Below, one piece after another: positions 28,947 to 38,641 of a stretch of 64,000 nucleotides of DNA (the first letter of the stretch is position 1; the number at the start of each line of letters is the position of its first letter). A model generated the notes under the pieces. It made no database searches. It was not told the origin of the DNA and saw only the letters and a program-made list of their open reading frames with translations. The stretch is from NCBI RefSeq assembly GCF_018333235.1, contig NZ_BORP01000005.1, positions 186,001 through 250,000 of the forward strand, written 5' to 3'. The DNA comes from Ornithinibacillus bavariensis (GTDB lineage: Bacteria > Bacillota > Bacilli > Bacillales > Amphibacillaceae). The position numbers and the translations under genes were made by a program.

Positions 28947-31055
28947 TTACTCCGGTGTATTTCCTGATTTTGTTCCCATTTCATAGGAAGACATAACATT
29001 ATCATACATTAGATGTAGCATCATCCCCGCAGCTGCATGAGGCAGATTGTGACAATGATCCATCCAGATGCCAGGATTATCTGCAACAAAAGCCACCTCA
29101 TAGGATTCACCTTCTCGTACATTAAGCGTATCTGTTACCCAAGGGGTTTCTACCTTTTTTCCATTTTTCTTTAAAACAGTCATGTGATGTCCATGAAGAT
29201 GCATGGGATGTTCGGCAAAACTTCTATTTACAAACGTTGTTTTAATTTTTTCTCCTTCTCTTACAATGAAGGTAGGCGTTTTTGGGAATACCTCACCGTT
29301 AATGGTCCATAAGAAATTTGGTAACCCGTTATAAAAACCCATTTCATTTGAAAATATCATGAGAAATTCCCGATCAAATTGTTTTGTTTTTGTTAAATCA
29401 TTTTTCAATTCTTCCCCATATTGTTCAGGACTAAACTCTTCTTGCTCCTCTTTGAATACTACTTTTCCTGTATCGGAATTTTTATTAAAAATTATACTAG
29501 GTGACTGGTCGTCATTGTAATCTCCTATTTTAAATAAAACGGGATCGCTTGGCATTGTAAAAATGACATCATATCTTCCGCCTGCAGCAACCCGGAGTGC
29601 GGTTTTATCCGATATTTGGCCAGGATTCTTAATTGGAACACCGTCAATGCTGAATAGTTTATAATCAACTCCTTGTAGTAAGAATTTTCTCGATAGATTA
29701 TCCGAATTAATAATTCGTAATCTTACTCTCTTCCCCGGTTCTATTTGCTTTAATTGACTTTCATCAAATAAACTAAAGGACATTGTCTTATCCTGATCTG
29801 TTTGCCATACATGATTGATCACAGTTATATCCTCATCTACAGGTTCGGTTTCATTTTTCGGGTCAACAATTAGGTATCCAAATAGGCCTTTTTGTACTTG
29901 TTCGGAGGATTGCTGATGAGAATGAAACCAATATGTGCCGACTTGGTTTGCTCGAAACTTATAGGTGAAAGACTCTCCTGGTTTAACAATATCTTGAGTC
30001 ATTCCTGGTACACCATCCATCGCATTTGGCACATTATAACCATGCCAATGAATCGTAACTCCACTTTCAATGTCTTTGTTTTCCAATTTAATTTCTATCA
30101 TTTCTCCTTCTTTTACACGAAGCTGTGGAGCGATTGTTCCGTTATAGACCCAAGCTTTTACTTTTTTTCCTGACTGGAGTGTGAATTCCTTTTGTTCTGC
30201 TACTAAAACAAACTTTCTATCTGCCGGTTCGGATATATCACCTGTTAAATCTTTTACTTCTACCATTTCTGATTGATCGTGGTGGCCGGAATGAGCTCCC
30301 TGATTTGAATGCATGGTAGGTGTACCGCCACCTTCATCAATCAGATGATGATTCATCATATCAGAGGATTCCGGAAGTTTCGATGTATTTACACCGATTA
30401 AAACATTGAGTACTACAAAAAGAATACCGATGAATCCAAGAACCATTGCGGTTTTTAAAAACTTAATGAACCTTTTCCCTAACGGTAGCAACATCATTTG
30501 ACCTTCCATAGCTAATTTATTTTTACGAATCGAAATATAGGTTGGGATAATAAGGATCAAAAGTAGACACACAGGTGCTTGAGCAATTTCATAAAGATTA
30601 GGCCTTATTGGCTGAGAAAATATATTACGATAAACGATGATCCCAGTTGATACCATCGCGGCATAAATAGGTACGACCATAAAAGGATTCGTCACTTTTA
30701 CTAGGGTTTTATTATCTGTAATATCATCCTTTAATTCCTGTATCGACTTTAATCGAGGTAATGTGTACATAATCACAGCCACGTATCCAATTAAAGAGGT
30801 TGGAAGAATTGCTTTAATTACTCCTTCAACAAATAACCAACCATTCTCTAGAAACATGATCAATATGCATGCATACCAGAGAACTCCTGCGATAAGCGCA
30901 AGGAGGCACGCTACGAATAGATAGTTCTTTCTCCTTAGTAGTTGATTATTGCTTTCTGCATAAGAGAGATTCGTTACAATTACACTTGCAATACACCAAA
31001 AAACGAACATAATTACTGGAAGTATATAGCTTCCACCGAAAACAAATCCAAACAT
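28947..31055 (-). CDS. Membrane-anchored multicopper oxidase
   Basis: 702 residues from ATG 31055 (GAAAGGGG at 7 bases); upstream in-frame codons lack a site. Residues 1-230 form about six membrane segments. A Met/His-rich linker follows (MMNHHLIDEGG, HSNQGAHSGHHDQ). The cupredoxin domains carry all four copper motifs: HWHGYN, HSHQQS, HPMHLHGHH and HCHNLPHAAAGMM. The oxidase domain should face outside. A role in Cu(I) oxidation or copper tolerance is likely. It diverges from a two-component pair (31199-33170) that probably controls it. Confidence 0.87.
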   Translation of the reverse strand: MFGFVFGGSYILPVIMFVFWCIASVIVTNLSYAESNNQLLRRKNYLFVACLLALIAGVLWYACILIMFLENGWLFVEGVIKAILPTSLIGYVAVIMYTLPRLKSIQELKDDITDNKTLVKVTNPFMVVPIYAAMVSTGIIVYRNIFSQPIRPNLYEIAQAPVCLLLILIIPTYISIRKNKLAMEGQMMLLPLGKRFIKFLKTAMVLGFIGILFVVLNVLIGVNTSKLPESSDMMNHHLIDEGGGTPTMHSNQGAHSGHHDQSEMVEVKDLTGDISEPADRKFVLVAEQKEFTLQSGKKVKAWVYNGTIAPQLRVKEGEMIEIKLENKDIESGVTIHWHGYNVPNAMDGVPGMTQDIVKPGESFTYKFRANQVGTYWFHSHQQSSEQVQKGLFGYLIVDPKNETEPVDEDITVINHVWQTDQDKTMSFSLFDESQLKQIEPGKRVRLRIINSDNLSRKFLLQGVDYKLFSIDGVPIKNPGQISDKTALRVAAGGRYDVIFTMPSDPVLFKIGDYNDDQSPSIIFNKNSDTGKVVFKEEQEEFSPEQYGEELKNDLTKTKQFDREFLMIFSNEMGFYNGLPNFLWTINGEVFPKTPTFIVREGEKIKTTFVNRSFAEHPMHLHGHHMTVLKKNGKKVETPWVTDTLNVREGESYEVAFVADNPGIWMDHCHNLPHAAAGMMLHLMYDNVMSSYEMGTKSGNTPE

Positions 31056-31142
31056 AACTCTACCCCTTTCAAGATTTTGTACCTTCATTTTAGCGAGCAA
31101 ATGTTGCGAACTTGTGATGAAATATTAAAGGTTTTTTGATGG

Positions 31143-31172
31143 TTGTTAAAATTCTGTTTTAATCGTTATAAT
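31143..31172 (+). promoter_or_regulatory. Candidate sigma-A promoter of the copper-region regulator
   Basis: TTGTTA (31143-31148), 18-base spacer, TATAAT (31167-31172). The transcript would begin near 31180, which excludes the upstream TTG at 31172 as a start and supports TTG 31199. Confidence 0.6.
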
Positions 31173-31198
31173 TGGATAAAAGGAAAGGTGAGGCCGTC

Positions 31199-31873
31199 TT
31201 GAAAAAAGTATTAGTGGTAGAGGACGAAACAAAACTTGCAATGATTATTCATGAATTTTTAAAGGATGAAGGTTATGAAGTAGAAGTTGCTGCGGATGGT
31301 CTGAGAGCCCTTCAACTGGCAGCCAAGATAAATCCCGATATTGTCCTTCTGGATTGGATGCTTCCAGAGTTGAGTGGAATTGAAGTTTGTCGGAAATTAC
31401 GGGAAATGGGACAGTATGGGATTATCATGATTACCGCAAAAGCTGAAGAAACAGATAAGATTATTGGTTTGGGAGTAGGTGCCGATGACTATATGGTCAA
31501 GCCCTTTAGCTTAAGGGAAATGTCTGCAAGAATACAATCCCTATTACGACGAATGTCCCCTCTGGACACGACGTCAGATACGATACGCTCATTTGGCTCA
31601 CTAGTTATATCGCCTGTTTCTCATCAGGTGCGGCTGGACGGAAAAGAAATTATGCTTACTCCTACCGAATATAAAATTCTGGAATTTTTATCAGCTTCCC
31701 CAAGCCAAGTATTTAGCCGTGAACAAATATTGCAGCATGTCTTTAATGACGAAGAAATTATGGATGTTAGGACCGTTGATGCCCATATTAGTAAATTAAG
31801 AAAAAAAGTTAATGGTTATATCCAAACCGTTTACGGGTTCGGTTATCGATTTGGTGTGAACGATGAACATTAG
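31199..31873 (+). CDS. OmpR-family response regulator
   Basis: 224 residues from TTG 31199 (AAAGGTGAGG 5 bases upstream). Receiver: VVEDE acidic pocket, phospho-Asp in IVLLDWMLP, Lys in MVKPFS. Winged-helix DNA-binding domain from about 130 (VRTVDAHISKLRKKV). It overlaps its kinase by 11 bases and diverges from the multicopper oxidase, the usual layout of CusR/CopR-type metal regulators; metal sensing is inferred from context. Confidence 0.9.
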   Translation: MKKVLVVEDETKLAMIIHEFLKDEGYEVEVAADGLRALQLAAKINPDIVLLDWMLPELSGIEVCRKLREMGQYGIIMITAKAEETDKIIGLGVGADDYMVKPFSLREMSARIQSLLRRMSPLDTTSDTIRSFGSLVISPVSHQVRLDGKEIMLTPTEYKILEFLSASPSQVFSREQILQHVFNDEEIMDVRTVDAHISKLRKKVNGYIQTVYGFGYRFGVNDEH

Positions 31874-33170
31874 AACGAAGCTCATTCTTTCAATGACTAG
31901 TGTGGTCCTATTAATGGTAATTCTGTTCATTTTCTTAATACAAATTTTGTTTTTTATAAGTAGGGACATCTCTTATTTTGCTAACAAAGAAGAAATTGGT
32001 AAAGTGGAAGCCTTCATGGAAGATTTCTTTAAGCAAAACCATTCTTGGGAAGGCATTCAGAATGAGAAGCTTCCGACAGATATGCCGTTTGTCCTTATAG
32101 ATCATGAACATAATGTTTTATGGAAATCAGGGGATATAATCGAACAAACTGTTATAAAAACAGCATTTCCATCTGCACTTAAAAATGGCTCTCAACAAAT
32201 TGGAATGCTATACGTGATGACTCCAACCCAACAACAAATATACGTAGTAAAAAATACTTGGGGCCAATATATGTATGGAATCATCGCTATGGCTGCTTTG
32301 ATAGGTTTGTTTTTCGCTATCATCTTAATTCTGTTGCTCTCCAGAACACTTACCAAACCTATTAATATCATTACAGAAAAAATAAGGAAATACGAAAAAG
32401 GGGATTCCACTATTAATTTTCAAATGAAACGACAAGATGAGTTCCAAAAAATAGGCGATGCATTGGAAAGCATGAAACAAAATATCCAAAATGCAGAGAT
32501 AGCCCGTAAATCACTCGTTTCAGATGTTGCGCATGAATTAAAAACTCCCTTAATGATTATTCAAGGGGAAATAGAGTTATTGCATATCCAACAAAAAACA
32601 ATATCAGACGAAAAGTATCAATCCATATTTAATGAGGTACAAAGGTTAACAGCCGTTATCAATGATATATTATACTTATCAAAATTTGATGCCAATCAAG
32701 TTGCAATAACCAAAGAAAAGGTAGATGTGGATGATGTTTTTGAACAACTTATGCAAAAGACACAATTCTTATTTAAAAAACATAATGCTGAACTCATTTT
32801 TAACAGGAACGATGTAAAATCAATTTGGGCTGATCAGGATAAGATCATACAAGTACTGATCAACCTCGTCACAAACGCACTAACGCACGGGCAAACGACA
32901 TCAAAAGTAATTATCGAAACAACTATTAATCAAAACGAAACCATTATTTCTGTTACAGATAATGGAGTTGGACTAGCTTCTGAAGATATTCAGTTCATAT
33001 TTGAGCGTTTTTACAGAGGAGATGAATCGCGCAGCCGCAAAACAGGCGGGACGGGAATCGGTCTATCAATAGTTAAGGCTTATATAGAGTTACATAAAGG
33101 AAAAATTGAAGCCAAGAGTCAATTAGGTAAAGGCGCTACATTTACAATTTATTTACCCAATTCCTTGTAG
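31863..33170 (+). CDS. Sensor histidine kinase with HAMP domain
   Basis: 435 residues. Membrane segment 1 (about 8-32), an extracytoplasmic sensor of about 100 residues (33-135), segment 2 (about 138-160), HAMP (160-212), HisKA with VAHELKTPLMIIQGE, and HATPase with NLVTNALTHG, DNGVGL and GGTGIGLSI. The sensor has few His/Met/Cys residues, so direct metal binding is not evident. Cotranscribed with the regulator. Confidence 0.9.
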   Translation: MNIRTKLILSMTSVVLLMVILFIFLIQILFFISRDISYFANKEEIGKVEAFMEDFFKQNHSWEGIQNEKLPTDMPFVLIDHEHNVLWKSGDIIEQTVIKTAFPSALKNGSQQIGMLYVMTPTQQQIYVVKNTWGQYMYGIIAMAALIGLFFAIILILLLSRTLTKPINIITEKIRKYEKGDSTINFQMKRQDEFQKIGDALESMKQNIQNAEIARKSLVSDVAHELKTPLMIIQGEIELLHIQQKTISDEKYQSIFNEVQRLTAVINDILYLSKFDANQVAITKEKVDVDDVFEQLMQKTQFLFKKHNAELIFNRNDVKSIWADQDKIIQVLINLVTNALTHGQTTSKVIIETTINQNETIISVTDNGVGLASEDIQFIFERFYRGDESRSRKTGGTGIGLSIVKAYIELHKGKIEAKSQLGKGATFTIYLPNSL

Positions 33171-33191
33171 TAAGCTATTTCAATTCAAAAA

Positions 33192-33224
33192 ATCCTTCCT
33201 CACTTGAAATGCATGAGGAAGGAT
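33192..33224. terminator. Bidirectional terminator between converging kinases
   Basis: ATCCTTCCTCA / TGAGGAAGGAT, perfect 11-bp stem with an 11-base loop. On the minus strand it is followed by TTTTTT, serving the kinase ending at 33293; on the plus strand it follows the kinase ending at 33170. Confidence 0.82.
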
Positions 33225-33292
33225 TAATAGTTGGGTTTAAAATACGAAAGTAATTTTTAAAACTCAACAATGTTTCGTTTTACAAGGGGGCT

Positions 33293-34687
33293 TCAAAGTT
33301 TAATATCAATCGTCGTCCCGTGACCAATCTCACTGCTAACCGTAAGCTCTCCCTTATGTTCCTGAATGATATCTTTGGCGATGGCCATTCCTAGTCCAGA
33401 ACCTCTATGTGCATCTCCAGTATTTGTTCCTCGGTAATAACGGTCAAAAATTTTGTCGAGTTCTTTTTTCTCTATCCCTTTTCCGTTATCCTTTATTCTG
33501 AGATGTGTACGTTCTTCTTTCTCTATTATCACATCTATTCGTACATTTTCATCATTATGAACAATTGCATTATAAATTAAATTATTGATGGCCCTTCGAA
33601 ATAGAATTTCATCAATTTCTACAAGAATCTTCTCTTGCGTTACTTGAAATACGATATGACGATTAGAATATTTAGGATCATTTAATATATCAATCACAAT
33701 ATTTCTTAATAAATCAACAATATTAACCGTTTTTTTGTTTAAAAATAGTGCTTTATTTTTCAACCTTGTGGTTAAATTCAAATCTTCGATAACCTCTTTT
33801 ATATATAATGACTTTTGTTCAATTATTCCGGCATACTCCCTTATTTCTCCTATAGAAAAGTCATAGTCTTGATCTTTAATTAATTCAGCATATCCTTGAA
33901 TAGATGCTAGTGGTGTTTTTATATCATGAGAGATATTTCCAATCCAATCCTCTCTCATGATCTCTAATTTCTTTCTTTCCTTTTCATTGGCTGTTAGCTG
34001 ATTAGATAGAAAGTTGACATTTTGAAAGACATCTTTATAAACCCCTTTTGGCACATAATTGACAGCGTAGTCCTTATTTGCCAATCGTTTAATCCCATTA
34101 ATAAGTGCTTGTAAAGGCTGTGTTAGCCGTTTACTAAAAAAGTAGCCAATAAGCAAGGCGATGAAAATATCTATAATAAAAACAATGCCGCTAATCTTAA
34201 CCACATGATTTATGGTTCGATTATCAATTGAAATGACATAGCGATTTAAAGCGGGGTTCTCTATCCCAATAAAATAACTGTAATCTTCTTTTCCACCAAC
34301 AAAAACCGTTGTTTCTGCATTAACTTCCTTGTATTTATATGTTTGAACGATATCGGATGGCGTGTATTTTTCCTTAACTCCCATAGGCGTTCTATAGCTA
34401 TAAATTACCTTACCATTTTCATCTAAAACCTGGATCCATGCATTTTCTTCATCCAATGCTTTTTTTCCCGCTTCTGTAATAGTCACATGATCATTTACTA
34501 TATTAATCTTATCTTGGAATTGTCTTGTAAAAAGTTCGGGAGATGTTTCGTTTCCTTGAAATATTGGTATGTTAAAAATTGCCTGGGCAGATATTAAAGC
34601 AAGCATAGTAAAAATATTTATGAAAACAACGAGTGTTACAACTAAGACGATGGAAAGTATATATCTTCCGGTAAGCTTCCACTTCAC
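33293..34687 (-). CDS. Sensor histidine kinase of the Yxd-like module
   Basis: 464 residues, GTG start, 3 bases after the regulator stop. Segment 1 (about 8-32), a large extracytoplasmic domain (about 35-162), segment 2 (about 163-187), HAMP (188-240), HisKA ISHDIKTPLASIQGY, HATPase NLIYNAIVHN, DNGKGIEKKE, GSGLGMAIAK. The large outer sensor is unusual next to BceAB-type transporters, whose usual kinases lack one. It may sense its own ligand, or the regulator pair may be unrelated to the transporter. Confidence 0.87.
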   Translation of the reverse strand: MKWKLTGRYILSIVLVVTLVVFINIFTMLALISAQAIFNIPIFQGNETSPELFTRQFQDKINIVNDHVTITEAGKKALDEENAWIQVLDENGKVIYSYRTPMGVKEKYTPSDIVQTYKYKEVNAETTVFVGGKEDYSYFIGIENPALNRYVISIDNRTINHVVKISGIVFIIDIFIALLIGYFFSKRLTQPLQALINGIKRLANKDYAVNYVPKGVYKDVFQNVNFLSNQLTANEKERKKLEIMREDWIGNISHDIKTPLASIQGYAELIKDQDYDFSIGEIREYAGIIEQKSLYIKEVIEDLNLTTRLKNKALFLNKKTVNIVDLLRNIVIDILNDPKYSNRHIVFQVTQEKILVEIDEILFRRAINNLIYNAIVHNDENVRIDVIIEKEERTHLRIKDNGKGIEKKELDKIFDRYYRGTNTGDAHRGSGLGMAIAKDIIQEHKGELTVSSEIGHGTTIDIKL

Positions 34688-34690
34688 GAC

Positions 34691-35401
34691 CTACTCATCC
34701 TCTACTGTGAATTTATAGCCCAAGCCTTTTACAGTAATTAAAAATTTAGGGTGAGAGGGATCTACTTCGATTTTTTCTCTTAGCCGTCGTATATGAACCA
34801 TTACCGTATTATCAGAGCCAAAATAATCCTCACCCCAGACGGTATCATAAAGCCGTTCTTTACTAATCACCTTATTCTTATTTTGGAGGAAGTACTTCAT
34901 TAGTCCAAGTTCCTTTGGCTTTAATTCAATGGTTTCCCCATTTTTTATTAATTCTGCTTTTTGCTCATTTAATTTAAAGGGACCAGCTTTTATAATCGAA
35001 TCCGTTATTACATCCGCCTGCATATAATCTGCCCTTCGCAACTGTGCTTTTACACGATAAGCAACCTCCTTAGGACTAAATGGCTTTGTGATATAATCAT
35101 CTCCTCCAATGGCAAAGCCCAAAATTTTATCAATTTCGTCTGTTTTCGCTGATAAAAATAAGATCGGCACATTCGAGATATTTCTTATTTTTTTACATAC
35201 ATCGTACCCTTCACCATCTGGCAACATAATGTCTAACAAAACAAGATCTGGCCGTGTTCGTTGGAATTCAGAAAAACCTTCTTTCGCAGTGGTAGACGTC
35301 ACTACATGATCTATTCCTTCTTTTATTAGAACCGTTTTAATAAGTCTTAAAATATCTTCCTCATCATCGATAATTAAAACGGTTTTGTTACTTAGTGACA
35401 T
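34691..35401 (-). CDS. OmpR-family response regulator of the Yxd-like module
   Basis: 236 residues, TGGAGG before ATG. Receiver: IIDDE, phospho-Asp in LVLLDIMLP, Lys in ITKPFS. Winged helix from about 138 (VMVHIRRLREKIEV). It lies 148 bases after yxeA-like gene and its terminator, so it may have its own promoter in 35402-35465 as well as readthrough. A likely target is the row of AAACCTTA repeats upstream of the ATPase gene (38654-38694). Confidence 0.9.
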   Translation of the reverse strand: MSLSNKTVLIIDDEEDILRLIKTVLIKEGIDHVVTSTTAKEGFSEFQRTRPDLVLLDIMLPDGEGYDVCKKIRNISNVPILFLSAKTDEIDKILGFAIGGDDYITKPFSPKEVAYRVKAQLRRADYMQADVITDSIIKAGPFKLNEQKAELIKNGETIELKPKELGLMKYFLQNKNKVISKERLYDTVWGEDYFGSDNTVMVHIRRLREKIEVDPSHPKFLITVKGLGYKFTVEDE

Positions 35402-35511
35402 TCATAAATACCTCCATACCGTCATAGCCTTTTCTTTATTATAAAGGAAATTAAAGTATCTTATCAAAAAGGCAGACGGAAAAGCGTTTAATACTTCCCT
35501 ATCTGCCAAAA

Positions 35512-35537
35512 GAGAATCCTTTTAAACAAGGATTCTC
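35512..35537 (-). terminator. Intrinsic terminator after the YxeA-like gene
   Basis: GAGAATCCTT / AAGGATTCTC, perfect 10-bp stem and 6-base loop, followed on the minus strand by TTTT. A second weaker dyad GGCAGA / TCTGCC spans 35471-35507. Confidence 0.75.
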
Positions 35538-35549
35538 CTCTCATTATTG

Positions 35550-35909
35550 CTATTTCAACTTTTCAGCCACTTTTTCAGGTAATTCCTTAGCAGTCACTTC
35601 CTGATAAGATGTAACACCTTTTCCATCTTTTACAAAAAGAAGTAAAAACGCATTTTCACGAAGCTGTTTGTTAGCAGTAAATGTTAATGTTTTTTGCTCG
35701 CCGTCTTTATTATAAGCTGGTAATTCATATTCATAATTTATATAAATCGTTCCATCACTCATTTTTTCCTCCATTTTATTTCCTTTCCCATTTATTTGTG
35801 TGTAATATTCATCCGCACCAAACCGATTAAGATTTACATTTTGCATAAAAAATGCACCAGCAACTATAATCACTACGATTATTCCTATTACGATCATTGA
35901 TTTTTTCAT
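35550..35909 (-). CDS. YxeA-family secreted/anchored protein (DUF1093)
   Basis: 119 residues with an N-terminal hydrophobic segment (5-24) that acts as a signal anchor, then a small beta-rich domain (YYTQINGKG, YINYEYELPAYNKDG, EVTAKELPEKV). This matches the YxeA family, usually encoded after BceAB/YxdLM-type ABC transporters, of unknown biochemical role. AGGAGT precedes ATG. It lies 21 bases after the permease gene and is in the same operon. Confidence 0.82.
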   Translation of the reverse strand: MKKSMIVIGIIVVIIVAGAFFMQNVNLNRFGADEYYTQINGKGNKMEEKMSDGTIYINYEYELPAYNKDGEQKTLTFTANKQLRENAFLLLFVKDGKGVTSYQEVTAKELPEKVAEKLK

Positions 35910-35930
35910 TTAAATACTCCTCACTCTATT

Positions 35931-37856
35931 TTATTTTGTTACAATTTTGTAGTAGGTACGTACTGTTAAAAAGTAATAGATCACATAAATTAGCATATAT
36001 ATGCCTATACATATGAATACAGGGATCAACAGATTTGTTTGCATTAGCCTTGATAAGGCAGTTAAAGCTACTGCTGAATGTGCTATACCTACGAATAGCG
36101 GTAAGGCAAAGATAAAGAATACTTGTTTCGCAATTGATTTTCTTACTTCCCTTTTATTCACACCGATTTTGTGTAAAATGTTATATCGACCCTTATCGGA
36201 ATTTGCTTCTGTCAACTGTTTAAAGTAAATAATGCTCCCTGTTGCAGCAAGGAATACTAGTCCTAAGAAGGCACCGATAAAGATGATTAGCCCTGATGTC
36301 TCCATTCCAAGAGAGTAATCATTATAAAAGCTAGAAAAACTTGCATCATCCGGTAAAATAGATTCGATTACCTCATTTATTTCTTTAGCATTATTTTCAT
36401 TTGTAATTTTGTATGCTTCCATGTTTACAAGGGCTGTTTCTTTCTCCAGCTTGGAAAATAAATCATCACCGATTACCACAGTAATATTTGCTGTCTTGGT
36501 ATTAAGAACGTTATATTTCAGCAATTTTTTAAATGTAATGTCTTCCGCTATGCTATCTACATGCAAGGAAAGGCTAGAACCGACATATTCCGGTGATAAA
36601 CCTTCATAATAGCCTGCATCTAGTATAGCTGCATGATTACCTTCCAGTGAGAGACGATCCTTTCTTCCTTGCAATCCTGCCATTTCATTGAAGGTTTTCG
36701 TAGAGATGAATGTATATTCCTGTATGCTTTCCCCCATCAGGTTATTTAAACTAGATGTATCCACCCTTATTTGCATTGTCGGAATCGTTTTATGGTAGAT
36801 GATCTGATGCTTTTCTTCTTGTAAAATCTTATCATTTACCTTATTCGCTAAATGTTCATCCTGCTGAATAAACATGATACTATTTGGATTTGCCAATTCG
36901 GCATTGCCCTTATTGTTATAATACAAACTATAAGATGCCCCGACGGCCGTTAATGTTGTAGCACTAAGAATGGAAATGATGGTTAATGTTCGTGCATTTC
37001 CTTTTATACGATATAGAAGTTGGGAAGTACTTATTATATTAATTCCTTTCCAAAATCTTCTTTTGTTCTTTTTTGTAAGCTTCAATAGATAGACAATTAA
37101 CGTATTAAATAACAAATAGGTACCTAGAATAACAGATAAGATGATAACGAGTGGTGTCACCATGATACCGATTTTTCTCCAAGCTTCTGACTCTAATATA
37201 TTTTGCAGAGCAAGCCAATAACCAATTCCAATAAAGATAAGAGCTAAAACCGCAATGAAAAAAGAAGCTTTTGGCTCTTTTTCTCCTTCTTTATCTGCTT
37301 GAAATAAATCAATCAGCTTAAACCTAAAAATTAATCGATATCCGTAAATCGAGGTAATGGCGATAATGAGAATGAATATAATAATGGTATTTATAATTGC
37401 ATTCGTTGAAATGGCAAAGGTTGCAATGACATCATAGCCCATCACCTTCATTAAAATGGTTACGAAGAATTTTGATAAAACAGATCCAAGTAAAACACCT
37501 ATAAAAAGGGCGATAATTCCCATCAAAAAGTTTTCATAAAATAGCAATCTGCCTATTTGCTTTTTTCGTACACCTAGTAATGAATAAAGTCCGATTTCTT
37601 TTTTTCGTTTCCTTGTAAAGAAGGAGTTTGAATACCAGATAAAAATTGCTACAAAGATAATAAGGACAACCGATGCAGCATTAAATACGGAGCTAATTTT
37701 TTGTGACGACTCCGTTGCAGCAGTGATTGCTTCATCATATTTTAAAGAAACGAATGTAAAATAAATCACAATACTAAATATCATTGAAGCAACGTATAAA
37801 AAATAATTGGTAAAGTTTTTCCTAATATTTTTCCTAGCAATTCGGAATAGCGTCAT
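35931..37856 (-). CDS. BceB/YxdM-type ABC transporter permease
   Basis: 641 residues, usual for this family. Ten membrane segments with two FtsX-like domains: segments 1-4 near 17-40, 58-80, 105-135, 150-175, and the last set near 530-635. A large extracytoplasmic domain of about 200 residues (about 310-515) between segments 7 and 8 is the hallmark of BceB-type peptide-antibiotic transporters. Overlaps the ATPase gene by 4 bases. Expected role: removes cell-wall-active peptide antibiotics from lipid targets and reports flux to a kinase. Confidence 0.9.
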   Translation of the reverse strand: MTLFRIARKNIRKNFTNYFLYVASMIFSIVIYFTFVSLKYDEAITAATESSQKISSVFNAASVVLIIFVAIFIWYSNSFFTRKRKKEIGLYSLLGVRKKQIGRLLFYENFLMGIIALFIGVLLGSVLSKFFVTILMKVMGYDVIATFAISTNAIINTIIIFILIIAITSIYGYRLIFRFKLIDLFQADKEGEKEPKASFFIAVLALIFIGIGYWLALQNILESEAWRKIGIMVTPLVIILSVILGTYLLFNTLIVYLLKLTKKNKRRFWKGINIISTSQLLYRIKGNARTLTIISILSATTLTAVGASYSLYYNNKGNAELANPNSIMFIQQDEHLANKVNDKILQEEKHQIIYHKTIPTMQIRVDTSSLNNLMGESIQEYTFISTKTFNEMAGLQGRKDRLSLEGNHAAILDAGYYEGLSPEYVGSSLSLHVDSIAEDITFKKLLKYNVLNTKTANITVVIGDDLFSKLEKETALVNMEAYKITNENNAKEINEVIESILPDDASFSSFYNDYSLGMETSGLIIFIGAFLGLVFLAATGSIIYFKQLTEANSDKGRYNILHKIGVNKREVRKSIAKQVFFIFALPLFVGIAHSAVALTALSRLMQTNLLIPVFICIGIYMLIYVIYYFLTVRTYYKIVTK

Positions 37857-38611
37857 ATATTCCCACCTCCAAGTGAAGCGAGAACATCTAATATTTTTTG
37901 ATAAAATTCTTGACGTGTTTGTTGCAATTTATGAATTTCCACATCAATCATACCGTCTTTAATAAATAATATTCGTTTACAAAAGCTTGCAGCATAAGCA
38001 TCATGAGTAACCATCATGATGGTGGAGTGATTCTGTTCGTTCAACATCGATAAGCTTTCAAGTAAGCTTGTTGCGGATTTGGAATCTAATGCACCTGTTG
38101 GTTCGTCCGCCAATATTAAGCTTGGGTTAGTAATAATCGCTCTAGAAGCTGCTGTTCGCTGTTTTTGACCACCTGATATGTGATATGGGTATTTATCAAG
38201 TATTTCATTAATTCCAAATGTCCTCGCGATTTTTTCAACACGTTTTTTAATCTCACTAGTTGGTACTTTTGATAATGCAAGTGGAAGTAATATATTTTCT
38301 TTAACTGTTAACGTATCGAGAAGATTATAATCTTGAAAAATAAAGCCTAATTGATTACGTCGGAAGTCGGCTAGTTGTTTTTCTTTCATGCCGATAATTT
38401 GTTGACCATTGATAATAATATCCCCCGCTGATGGGGTGTCTATGGTAGATAAAACATTTAACAATGTTGATTTCCCAGCACCCGAAGGTCCCATAATTCC
38501 GATAAATTCTCCTTCTTTAATCTCCAAATCTATATCTTCTAATGCCTTATAAACATTTCCTTTTGCACCAAATACCTTTTGCACATTTTTTGCTTGTAAA
38601 ATTGTTTTCAT
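37853..38611 (-). CDS. BceA/YxdL-type ABC transporter ATPase
   Basis: 252 residues. Walker A GPSGAGKST near residue 42, Q-loop FIFQDYNLLD, signature HISGGQKQRTAASRA near 145, Walker B LILADEPTGALDS near 165, switch His MVTHD. Of the MacB/LolD-like class paired with BceB permeases. AGGAGG before ATG 38611. First gene of the ATPase-permease-YxeA unit. Confidence 0.92.
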   Translation of the reverse strand: MKTILQAKNVQKVFGAKGNVYKALEDIDLEIKEGEFIGIMGPSGAGKSTLLNVLSTIDTPSAGDIIINGQQIIGMKEKQLADFRRNQLGFIFQDYNLLDTLTVKENILLPLALSKVPTSEIKKRVEKIARTFGINEILDKYPYHISGGQKQRTAASRAIITNPSLILADEPTGALDSKSATSLLESLSMLNEQNHSTIMMVTHDAYAASFCKRILFIKDGMIDVEIHKLQQTRQEFYQKILDVLASLGGGNI

Positions 38612-38641
38612 TGATTAATCCTCCTTGTAACTACAAAGATG

